NCBI GenBank assembly: GCA_963575745.1
Contig: CAUYUJ010008069.1
Location: 117,501 to 181,500, forward strand
Reading direction: 5' to 3'
DNA from: Prorocentrum cordatum
Taxonomy: Eukaryota > Sar > Dinophyceae > Prorocentrales > Prorocentraceae
DNA: 64,000 nucleotides
In this document: one piece after another, positions 40,908 to 50,159 of the stretch
Position numbering within the stretch: position 1 is the first letter of the stretch
Layout of the letters: each line of letters begins with the position of its first letter
The notes under the pieces: generated by a model
What the model saw: only the letters and a program-made list of their open reading frames with translations
Database searches by the model: none
Told to the model about the DNA's origin: nothing
Translations under genes and position numbers: made by a program

Positions 40908-41640
40908 TTTGCGAACTCGAGACCGTTGCATGGGACATCGTGGCAATGAATGACATTTGGGGGGCGACAGAACAAGAGATGCGGACGGCGAAGTTGGGCC
41001 CCCATGAATTTGCGGCAGCGGGCCACGCCACCACATCAGGAGGCGCGGCAATTCTTATTCGCCGACGGCGCGCGCAGCATCAAATGCATCGCGCGCGTCA
41101 ACGAGCGCATCGCCTACATCGACCTCGACGCATCCGCCTGCAAGGTGAGAGCTGCGACGGCTTATTTCCCGCAGTGCGGGTGCCCCGACGCTCGAGCCCA
41201 GCAGATGCACGACGCCCCGGCCGCGCTCCGCGCCGATGCCGCCAAGCAGAAGCGCACCGCAATCATTACTGGGGGCATCAACGCACAGGTTAGCAAACAC
41301 CCCATCAACGCGGACGAGGGAGACAATGCCAACGGAGGCCGGGGATTCACAGTAGGCCCACGCGGAACTGGAGCGCGCAACACACGTGGGACCCGGCTAC
41401 GAGCATGGGCACTTTTACAGAAAATTCTTATCACCAACACGTGGTTCTACAAGCATGATCGCAACGTCTTCACTTAGACCAGCAATGGGAAAAACCATAC
41501 CCAAACACAGATCGACTACATCTTCATCGACAAAGACCGTCGCAACCAGGTGCATGAATCTTTTGCAGAAGCTATCCCAGACCTCGGGCCCGACCACCAA
41601 GCGGCATGCATGAAGCTTGTTTCCGACGCCGCGGCGGGGA
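40838..41640 (+). pseudogene. AP-endonuclease-like domain of the LINE
   Basis: FQFSVVHKNAGSLSRDDSID, ALICELETVAWDIVAMNDIW (40841 onward) match the N-terminal strand-helix of LINE endonucleases, where NDIW stands at the place of the catalytic ET.. motif. The middle reads RIAYIDLDASACKVRAATAY, ITGGINAQV (expected GDFNA), GTRLRAWALLQKILITNTWF. The end reads TQIDYIFIDKDRRNQV and GPDHQA for the SDH motif. Several catalytic positions (Glu, Asp of GDFNA) are therefore replaced, and a stop and frame changes interrupt the domain (for example the TAG at 41476). Confidence 0.72.
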
Positions 41641-42230
41641 AGAAGCGGAAGAAGCGAACCAGACGATCCAATCATCGGCATTCGCGCCCACTTGCTGCCG
41701 ATCCACTGTGCCAGCGCTACCTACAGCACGGTCTCGACGCCCGCGACGTCGCACACTGACGACAGGAGCAATCACATCACAAAAAACCCTTGTCGAATCT
41801 CACGGCGACTACCATGAGCGCCGCGACAGTTCACCGCGACACCAAGCGCACGAATACGGTATCACATCAAACAATAAGCTGCGCGACCTCATTGACCGAC
41901 GGCGCAGCGCGCCGCGCGCCGACGCAACCACCAGGAATACACTGAGCAGACTCATTCTGAAACCATCGAGCGCGTCCGGGAAAACGCCAGAATTGGAATC
42001 CTCGCGTGCCAGTTCAAAAACCTCAAGAGAATCGCGGGCACGAAAACGCCCATTGACAAAAAGACACGATCGCGTCAACGACGACCAGAAATGGCGACGA
42101 AACAACTAGCAGACATAACATCGGAGACGTCTTCGCCACCTTGCACGAGCAACTCTATAAAGCACCGCAGGACGACAGCGACGTTTCGAGCAACACCGAC
42201 ACGTCAACCGACTCGATCATACCACCACTC
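41641..42230 (+). pseudogene. LINE segment between endonuclease and RT
   Basis: Frames such as 41606-42109 are Arg/Ser-rich with fragments like NTLSRLILKPSSASGKTPEL. The position corresponds to the endonuclease-RT linker. No motif is identified. Confidence 0.4.
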
Positions 42231-43250
42231 GCACCAAAAGAGCTTCGACGCGCAATCAAGTAACTGAAAACCGGCAAGTGCAGCGACACTGCAGGACCCA
42301 CAGCGGAGTGTCTCAAAGCAGGGGGGGCCGCCATTGAATCGCATTTACTTCAGCTTTACAACGACATCAAGCCAGACCACCCATCACCCACACAATGAAA
42401 GAGAACGGCGATAACGGTGATAGAACAAAACTGGGGACCCCAAGCTACCGCAAAACTACAGACCGAGCGCCATCAACCCACTGCCGTGCAAACTCATGCC
42501 CCGCCTCCTCTGCAATCGACTAGAAGTCACATTCGACGCACAACGCAACCCTGACCCGGCCGGCTTCCAGCGAGGCTTCATCACGGACGACCACCTCTCC
42601 ACGACGGCAATGTTGCACTTGCAGTCACACTGTTGGCAGTTACCACTTTGGGCGGCAGCAATCGACTTCAAGGAGGCGTTCGACTGCGTGGACCACAAGC
42701 ACCTATGGGACGCTCTACGACAGCAACATATTCCCGAAGCGTACATCACCCTCCTTCAGCACATGTGCAACGATCAGACGGCCACTGTCCGCAGTGACAC
42801 CTCCAGTCCCAGTTTTCGCATACAGCGGGATGTGAAGCTTCCTGTTCAATGCGCTGCTGGAGCATATCCGCCGACAAATCAAGCCCGGTTGGCAGCGCAC
42901 AAAGTTTAGCATCAAGCTCGGCTTCGCTCAAGAAAGAAGCATCACGAACCTGCGCTTCGCAGATGACGTTCTGCCGCGCGCCCCGAACCTACGCCAACTT
43001 ACAGGCTCATTGCGCGGCTTGGAGAGCAAGGCTTCCTGCTGCGTGTTCTCACTGCACCCCGACAAGACCAATATTCTGACCAACGTCAGCCGGTGGACTG
43101 GCAGAACAATCGCGCACGTCGTGTTAGATGGCGCAAGCATAGACGTTCTAGCCAACGACCAGAGTACGAAATAGTTGGGCAGAAAGTTATCGTTCCACGA
43201 CTTCCACGGACATGAGTTTTAAAAAATAGCCGCGGGATGGTCGAAGTTTC
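42231..43250 (+). pseudogene. LINE reverse transcriptase with damaged core
   Basis: The entry KELRRAIK*LKTGKCSDTAG (with a stop) and AECLKAGG is the RT fingers start. GFQRGFITDDHLSTTAMLHL leads to motif A, WAAAIDFKEAFDCVDHKHLW (42652-42708), with the catalytic Asp in AIDF. After RIQRDVK the expected QGDPLS is missing and the sequence goes straight to FLFNALLEHIRR, so motif B2 is deleted. Motif C LRFADDVL is intact at 42950-42973. The thumb continues to VLDGASIDVLANDQSTK and a stop at 43171. At least three frame changes. Confidence 0.78.
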
Positions 43251-44150
43251 ACCAATTACGGCGCGAACTCACCAACAACGAGCTCCCATTGCACAGCGGG
43301 CTCCGACTCTTCAGCGGCGCGATCACACCATGCGTTATGTGCAGTTGCTCTCCGTGGATACTCACCAAGGATATGCCCCTCACGCTACAGCGAACGCATC
43401 GGAAAATGCTCCGACTGATCATAAATACGCCGAGGAGACGGAACACGCTGGAAGCAAACAGACAGACAGCACGCGCCGGCTTCAACACCAACAACGGTAC
43501 ACGTGTCGACGTCAACGACACCGATTCCAGCGCCGACATCAGGACCGACAACAGCACCGGACGACGACGACGACAACAGCACCAGCACCAGCACCGACCA
43601 CAGCACCATCACTAACACCCAACACAGCACCAGCACCAGCACCAGCACCAATCGAAAACAGCGCCAACACCGACAATAGCACCTGCACCGACAACAGCAC
43701 CAGCACTGACAGCAGCACCAGCACCAACACCGACAGCAGCAACCGATGGAGACAACGACGATAGATCTGAGTCTTGGGTTCATTTCATACGGAGAAATAC
43801 CTCCTTCGCTTTGGCACGCGCCAAACGAGCGCGAGTCGACGATTGGACCGACGTGTGCTTCAAGCGAAAATGGGCGTTCGCAGCACGCGTGGCCAACCAC
43901 GATCGCGACAGGCGGGCGCGACTGAGTGCAAGCTGCGGCCCGTGCGCGCACGACCTGCGCCCAGCCTTTCGCCGACCTGGCGGGTAAAAGAAGCTTCGGC
44001 ATGATGACATTGTATCTTATCTGCATGACGTGGCCGACGCCGACAACGATTCCAAAAGGCGGGCGCTGGCCCATAACCTACCGTGGGGTGGAAGACTCGT
44101 GAAGAAGGCTTCTTGGAATGTGTCGCTCCCTCCACTCCGGCAACTACAAC
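43251..44150 (+). pseudogene. LINE C-terminal region
   Basis: After the thumb come FHQLRRELTNNELPLHSGLR, LFSGAITPCVMCSCSPWILT and LQRTHRKMLRLIINTPRR, the usual RLF...ITP...W...MLR pattern of LINE C-termini. Beyond a microsatellite (43560-43745) the block VHFIRRNTSFALARAKRARV and DDWTDVCFKRKWAFAARVAN (43780-43905) resumes, then DIVSYLHDVADADNDSKRRA. So the microsatellite has expanded inside the coding region. Confidence 0.65.
43560..43745. repeat. CAGCAC/CACCGA microsatellite inside the LINE
   Basis: Runs of CAGCACCAGCACCGA and ACAACAGCACC between two recognisable LINE protein blocks. Confidence 0.85.
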
Positions 44151-44220
44151 GAGCGAGCCTTCTGGCGCTCCGGCGCCCCCGCCGGGCCCTCATAGGGCCG
44201 TCCCTCCAGGGCGGTTTCCG

Positions 44221-44294
<74 letters not shown>

Positions 44295-44335
44295 ATTATT
44301 TTTCTCTTTCTCTTTATTTATTTTTTGTTTTTTTT

Positions 44336-44370
<35 letters not shown>

Positions 44371-44400
44371 TTATGTTTCTCTCTCTCTCTCTCTCACATC
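44221..44400. repeat. CT dinucleotide repeat
   Basis: (CT)n at 44224-44282, a T-rich interruption with TATATATATA, then (CT)n again at 44338-44396. It separates the first LINE from the second. Confidence 0.97.
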
Positions 44401-44445
44401 AACCAGCAGCTCAGCCTCCCCGACGCCGATGCCCCCATACTGGAC

Positions 44446-45560
44446 ATGGCCAAACATTCAGATCGGGATCTCGAACCTGGCCCCGCCAGCTTCGCCCTGC
44501 CCCGCGCCCTGACAGTCGCTGCGGAAGCAGCTCGCACATCCACCTCGGAATGGTTGGCAGCTGCGGAAGTGGCGTCGCGCATTTGCATGGAGAAGGTTGC
44601 AGTCGCCGCTTTTTTCTACAGCCGGTTGGGGGCCGCGCAGTCGCCACGCCTCGTGCAGTCGCGTTGGCCAGGGCTGCGCAACTCCCAGAAAGGGGGGGGG
44701 GCGTCGCGTGTTCACGGCCCGGGCGCCATCAGACTGCGCCTTCAAGCAGGGCCAGGACCTTCCGCTTTACGTCAACCCAGATCCGAATCTCCGACGCATC
44801 CGATTGGAGACTCATGGCAAGAAGCCCCTCGCTCCCTCTCCTCCTCCCTCGCCCCTTGCACCCCGCGCACGGCTGGCGTGCGAGTCGCGACCAAGGTAGC
44901 AGATTCTGTCAAACCACCCCCGCGGCCAAACTGGAATGCACCAGCATGGGCGCGGCAACCGCCGTCCGCTGGAATTCGGAATTTAGGATGCGTTGGCCAA
45001 GGTTCCCATCGACAAGGCCACAATCGCCGCATAATTTGCCGCGCTGTACAAGGCGGAGGACACATCGCATTGGATTTGCCAAGCAGTGGGCGCTATGGCG
45101 TACTTCCCCGACAGATATAGACCGCGCTCGCCTCCTCTGACCTACAGCCACCACAGGGCCCCGCCACGCCCGCGTCGCTATCTCCGACCAGCCCAAGGGC
45201 CCAGACAAGCTCCCCAAGCTGCTTAACAGGCCCCAAAGTGGACTGAGCCAGCGCTACAGCCCCATGGTCGTGATCTACAGAATGACAGACCCGCCCCTTT
45301 GCATTGCGGGTCTCATCCAGACGACGCTGGACCACGCCGTCGCCCCCGGGGGGGAGGGGCGCCCCTGTTGTCCCCGGGGGAGTCGGGGGCCCTCCATTAG
45401 TATTCCAGCCGGTTTCTCTCCGCAGGTCGATGTCCAGCACGCCGCATCAGCGCTTCCGCCTCCAGAGCAATATTCTCTTCTACATCTAGATAGATCTTCT
45501 TTGTCAAGCATGGCCTCGGCCTCCAGCGACCGCTCGAGGCCGTCGTCGAGCCTCGGCTCT
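44446..45560 (+). pseudogene. 5' ORF of the second LINE, function unknown
   Basis: The 44446-45120 frame begins MAKHSDRDLEPGPASFALPR and has a helical piece WLAAAEVASRICMEKVAVAA. The adjacent frame holds CAFKQGQDLPLYVNPDPNLR and RIRLETHGKK, a strand-turn-strand pattern as in LINE nucleic-acid-binding ORF1 proteins. Later frames give IDKATIAA and FAALYKAEDTSHW. Assignment is by position; no domain is certain. Confidence 0.4.
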
Positions 45561-45569
45561 TTCGAGTAG

Positions 45570-46220
45570 CGCCTTCACCTCGAGCTCGTCGCCAGCGACA
45601 GGCGCATCCACGAGACCCTGGCGCCTCGCTGCGACGACGACGCCGTCGCCCACCTCGTCTTCAGATCCGCCCAGGCAAAACGTTATCCTGAATGATCGCG
45701 GCTCTCTCTGCCTCGGCGACAGGAAGAGGCGGGGCGACATCAGACAGCCCGCGCCACTCCTCGACAAGCGCGCCCCTAGCGTGCCCCGAGCAGCGCATGG
45801 ATCACAGTTGAGCATGGGCGCACACCGTGTAAAGTTGCCTTACAAGTACACGGCGCGACGCGCCCGCGGCCTTCCCGGCCAACGCCCGGGCGGCGATGGT
45901 CATCGACAGGAGATGCGTTCCGCTCTCGGTCATCGACCTGTCCAGTGTCGACGCGAACCTGAAGATCCACATAGACGGGGCAGACCTTTCTGATCCGGGC
46001 CTCAGCGACCATGCCACCCTGCGCTCGATGCCCAGCCGCATTGCTGCCGCCAGACCCGACGAACGAGCCATCGACCCCGTCGCCTCCTGCGACCCAAAGT
46101 ACCAGCGCCACTTCGATTTCCTCCGTGCCAGCGTTGCCAAGGCCGACTGCACTCGCGCAGCTGCGCAGAGGCAGCGCGAGTTCATCGCGAAGGAAGCGGC
46201 GCGTCTCTCGCGCAACCAAC
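45570..46220 (+). pseudogene. End of an AP-endonuclease-like domain
   Basis: The 45896-46588 frame reads VIDRRCVPLSVIDLSSVDAN, LKIHIDGADLSDPGLSDHAT (SDH codons 46004-46012) and LRSMPSRI, matching the end of a LINE endonuclease. The earlier catalytic motifs cannot be read between 45570 and 45890, where frames change. After SDH the frame carries a helical linker, KYQRHFDFLRASVAKADCTR, as usual before the RT. Confidence 0.6.
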
Positions 46221-46979
46221 ATTGGCGATCATCCCTGCAAAAGCTCAGTCGCTGGGCGATGCGCGGCCGACCCAATGCAGTGCGAGCCATCTCTCGCGCC
46301 ATTTGGCGCCGCGACTCCGACGCAGCCGCGCCGCTCGCGGCCGCGACCGAACTGGGCGGCGCCACCTGCGCGTCGCCCCCAACGGCCCCGAGCTCGCAGA
46401 CAGGGGCGAGTTCATCGACGCCATCGACTCGGCTGTCGCGGCCGACGACGGGCGTCGCGTCGCCCTCGCCACCGCGCGCCAGCAGATCGACAACGCCGAC
46501 GCCCCGCTCCACCAGACTGGCAGCAGGAAGGCCGCGATGCAGCTCGCGAGGAGAGCCTGGGCCTGGAGGCCGCTCAGACGTCGGCTAGTACTTTCAGGAC
46601 TTGGGGCCCCCACGCAGAGCACGAAAGACCCGGCCCGCACCATCGTCAGTTCCCAGATGGACTTCCAGGAGGACTTCAGAGATTCTGGCAGCCCATCTTC
46701 TCGGCCAAGATTGCAGGCCCCAGCGCGGTCCAGCAGCATCTCGCCAAGCACCTCCACCAGTTCGACAGCGCGGGCCTACGGGTTCCAGCTGTGGAGGATC
46801 TCCAGAGTGCCCTTCGCACGGTTCGCCGCGCCGCGTCAGGCCCAGGACAGGTTCCCTGCGTCGCGTGGGCTACAAGTCCAGGCTTCTCCCAGATCCTTCA
46901 TGACCTCACGATGCAGATGTTCGATGCAGGCATCGCCCCCCGACCAATTCAAGGACTCGGTCTTCTCCTTCTCGCCAAG

Positions 46980-47747
46980 ATGGGGCGACCCCCAGGATGT
47001 TCGCGCCGCATGTCGATCTCCGGGTGCGATTCGCCCCCTCTCCTTTAAGAGCTGCGACGCTAAGTTGCTAGCGCACGTTTGGAACATGGGCATGGTGGAC
47101 ATCATTAGGGGTCGCACCGTAAACGCTGAGCAGGGCTTCGTGAAGGGTCGTAACCTCGGGAGGCACGTCGCCATCCATGATTATGAGGCCCGTCAGAGCA
47201 CCTAGATACACCCCCGAATTTTGTCAGTTTCGATTCAAAAAGCTGCTAGCCCTTCCCATGGGTGGGAGTTTTCATTTGTTGCCCTCGCTGCCCATGCGGG
47301 TCCCGCAGGCAACCTCAGTGTGATTTCGCCCGTCTACTGCTCCCCGGGGGCCTGGGCCCGCGCGGGGGGGGCCGACCTCGATGCGTGTTTGAAATCGCCT
47401 TAGGTGTCTTCCAGGGGCCCCCCCTCTCGGGATCGATTTGGGCTCTCGCTGTCGATGCTGCCATCAGACACTTGCGCCCTATTCTCAGACCGCTTCCAGG
47501 ATCTAACGCGCTCGGAGCCTGCGCGGGCGATCTTGGCCCCGCCATTGCTCGCGGGGGGGGCCCCCCGCCCCCCCCCCCCCCCATGCCGAGCCATCGCAGG
47601 ACTTGGGCTTCAGACCCAGAACACGGTGATTGCGCCCTCGTGGGCCGCTTTTGTCGCGGGCAGCCCGATCCCTCACCCGACGTCTCCTGGTTTTCCCCAT
47701 CCCCGATTGGCGGCGAAATCAAGCGGCAGCGCCCGCGCGCCATCTAG
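46980..47747 (+). pseudogene. Reverse transcriptase of the second LINE, active site altered
   Basis: RPLSFKSCDAKLLAHVWNMG (about 47030-47090) and EQGFVKGRNLGRHVAIHDYE (47128-47187) are the pre-A motifs. A stop at 47203 is followed by VSIQKAASPSHGWEFSFVAL in the motif A region. The 47262-47747 frame has GVFQGPPLSGSIWALAVDAA (motif B) and GACAGDLGPAI at 47514-47546, where A-D-D-x-G is expected: the first catalytic Asp is Gly (codon 47526). G- and C-homopolymers (47553-47581) break the rest. Confidence 0.72.
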
Positions 47748-47846
47748 GCGCGCTGCACGCTGGACACCCAGTGGAAAGCAGCATTCGAGAAGGGATGGTC
47801 TCGAGTAGAGCAGCTTGAAGCTTCGGCGCCTGGCTCCTCAGCCATC

Positions 47847-48781
47847 ATGGCCCAGTCCTACCTCGCCCAGCATTTCCCTTTTCCTGCCGCATGTCTGCGC
47901 CACGAGCGCGGCGCCCCGCGCCAGATCCTGCGCGCGCCCTTCGCATCTTGGCGCCTCGTCGACAACGTCGGCGCTCGCCCGTGGTCGCACTCGCCCCCCC
48001 CCTCTACACAAATACCGCCGTTGCCAGCGTCTGCTTGGGAAGCGACCGCTGTCGCGCCCCCATCTTGGCAGACCTTGCTGCAATATTTATCGGGTGCCCT
48101 GGGCCAGCTCAATCCAGACGTCTCCCTCGTCGACCTCGCGCGGGCCCGCGCTCGGGCCGCGGCCCCCCCTGCGTTTTGGAAGAGCCCGGGCATCATCGAA
48201 CACTGGCACACCCTGCAGTCAGGAGTGCCGTCATACAAGGTGCCGCTCCAGAAGTGGCAAGTAGCCAAACGAGCCGCTGAAGACGAGAAGTCGTCAGCAG
48301 TTTAAGACCAGCGGCGGGTCAGGGTTCAGCGCCCCCTCACCTCGGTCCTCCACGCTTCCCTCTACCCCGACACCTCCGCGGAGACTCTGGCTCGCCGCCT
48401 GCGCGCGGCTCTGCCGGCGCTTCGGACGCCGAGCTATTGGCGGAGGGCCGGCGCGAGCTGGTTAGCCAACTGTCGCGCAAGGCTCCAGCGATCCGCTGGG
48501 CTGCGTGCAAGACTCTCGCAGGGGCGCGTTGGGCCAGCCGCCGCTTCCCTCTCGGCCCGCGCAAGACCTGTCTGCTCTGCTACGAGGATTGTTCGGATTC
48601 GGATCGTCTCGGCCATTACCTCACTTCCGCCCCCTGCACTTCCGGCCCTGCCTCGTGCCTTCCTGCCCCCCGACCCCCGCGTCCGCATCGGCCTCGGGCC
48701 ACGCGGGCAAAGGGCAAGCCTAAGGCATCCCGTTTCCGAAACCATCCGAAGGGCGGCACTGCCAAGCCGCTTTCGCGATAA
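47847..48781 (+). pseudogene. C-terminal region of the second LINE with Cys/His block
   Basis: The 47847-48305 frame starts at an ATG with MAQSYLAQHFPFPAACLRHE, continues WQTLLQYLSGALGQLNPDVS and WKSPGIIEHWHTLQSGVPSY, then stops. The 48437-48781 frame carries KTCLLCYEDCSDSDRLGHYL followed by TSAPC (48566-48640), a C-x2-C ... H-Y-L ... C arrangement at the C-terminus of this LINE group. A Pro/Arg-rich tail follows. Confidence 0.6.
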
Positions 48782-49064
48782 ACTGCGCGCCATCGCGTTC
48801 GCCGCGCCCAGCGCCGCGCTTCTTTATTCGACGGGCACAGAGCGCCTGGCCTTGCACTGCGCGCGATGCGGGCGTAGACGACGCGCGATTCCCCGGAAGG
48901 TCGGTCGCCCCGGCCCAGCCCTTCCCATTGCGCGAATTTGTTTCTCTTTCCGCCGACGCGTGTCATAGCGGACCTGGAAGTCTCAAACGGGCCCCAATCG
49001 CGCCTGTGCAATCTGGAAAAAAAAGGGAGCTGCGTAGGGGGAGGAGGAGAAGGAGGAGGACGAG

Positions 49065-49086
49065 GCCGTAGCTATTTTGGCTCAAG
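49065..49086 (+). other. Nearly complete spliced-leader relic (22 nt)
   Basis: GCCGTAG followed by CTATTTTGGCTCAAG matches the dinoflagellate spliced leader (DCCGTAG then CCATTTTGGCTCAAG) at 21 of 22 positions, the one difference being C to T. It starts directly after a GGA-rich tract. A genomic leader followed by ordinary sequence is the signature of a retroposed, trans-spliced cDNA. No SL-RNA-gene-like intron donor (GT) follows; the next bases are GGGCC. Confidence 0.85.
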
Positions 49087-49389
49087 GGGCCTTCTCCTGA
49101 ACGTCCAACCTCGGCTCGAAAGTTTGAGGCCTGTTTGTCACATGGAATGCCCGCGAACCTCTCGTGGCCCGAGGTATGCGACCTCGAAGTTAACAGCTTC
49201 CTCGTTCGGCATCCCTCCCCTGCAGACTTCCCGGCTCGCGCGATGGTGGGCTGGGGCTGCAGGCAATGAATCGCATGGAACGGCGCGAAGGCCTAGTGGT
49301 TCAACTGCGGGGAGTGCGGACCAGACGGTCGCGCGCCTGGCCCAGGTCGCCTACCCCGGCTCGGTTGTTACTGTACGTCATACAAGGAA

Positions 49390-50055
49390 GTGCAAATGGA
49401 GCCGAAGTTGAAGCCGGTGGAGTCATGCGACTACTGCGAACAACCCAATACTGTTTTGAACTTTGACCTTTGCATTCCTCCTCATCAGCGTGCATGTCCC
49501 CATTGGGCCGACGCCTTCAGACACGATGCTCCCGACGAGTTCCTGGCGCATAAGAAGATGCTTTTTGAATGCGGCGTCAATCTGAGATGCATGAAGGGGC
49601 GGCGGGGTGGAGCGAAGCAGTCGACAGCCCAGCGGCGATGTCAGTTGAGTCGGACCCTGCTCAGAATGAGAGAGGACAGCCATCCGCCGCGAGCGCGGAG
49701 GAGGGGGCATACGGCAATGCCGCAGCCTTCCCGCAGTTTCCATTGCCCTCAGAAGCTGCGACACCTGCGCAGAACCAAGAAGCTCTAGATGGCAGGAAAC
49801 CCAAGCTTGGGTAGCCACCCGTCCAAAAGGGACCGGGCTTGGTCGATTTGGATGCGTCCGACGAGAAGAATCCTCCGCCTCCGCCGCCTGATGATGCCGA
49901 GCGTCGGGCTCAGGCAACGCTCCTGGCCCTCGAGGGCGCGGAGGACAAGATGTCGGACGGTGCCGAGGAGAAACGAGATGAAGGCGCAAGCCGAGGTCAA
50001 ACCTCAACGATGGCTTGAGTTGATTCCCTTCGACGTGCTCTCCGACAAGCCTTAA
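49390..50055 (+). pseudogene. Uncharacterised retroposed gene fragment with Cys/His residues
   Basis: The frame from 49390 (ATG at 49396) reads MEPKLKPVESCDYCEQPNTV, LNFDLCIPPHQRACPHWADA, FRHDAPDEFLAHKKMLFECG, VNLRCMKG. C-x2-C (CDYC), C...H..AC.H and two later Cys suggest a small zinc-binding domain. The continuation shifts to the 49569-49814 frame (SPAAMSVESDPAQNERGQPS). It is the first coding-like sequence after the leader relic at 49065, 310 bases upstream. Family not recognised. Confidence 0.5.
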
Positions 50056-50159
50056 AGCGCTGTCACGTCGAAGTACTTCTGGTTCGGAAGGGGCCCCGAC
50101 CCCGCCAAGGAAGGAGCAGCTTTCGATACTTGAGTACAAGCAAAGAAAGAGAAGGACGG

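Larger units (their letters stand above)
36863..44150 (+). mobile_element. Degenerate LINE (APE-type endonuclease plus RT), plus strand
   Basis: Downstream of the relic leaders come an ORF1-like region (38242-39000), a Pro-rich 25-residue repeat ORF, an AP-endonuclease-like domain (40838-41640), an RT with DFKEAFDCVDH and FADD, and the C-terminal region with a WIRR-type block (43770-44080). This is the order of APE-type non-LTR elements. Frames change many times and catalytic residues are lost. I infer that the leader relics belong to this element; the 36908-38240 interval has no clear coding signal, so the 5' limit is tentative. Confidence 0.68.
44446..48980 (+). mobile_element. Second degenerate LINE, different family
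   Basis: Recognisable parts on the plus strand: an ORF of unknown function (44446-45560), an endonuclease end with SDH (46004-46012), RT blocks RPLSFKSCDAKLLA and QGFVKGR (about 47030-47150), QGPPLSGSIWAL and ACAGDLG (47412-47540), and a C-terminal Cys/His block (48569-48638). The motif style (PLS.K..D.K, QGFV.GR, A.ADD.G) differs from the LINE at 36.9-44.1 kb and is closer to the RT at 63.05-64 kb. Confidence 0.7.
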
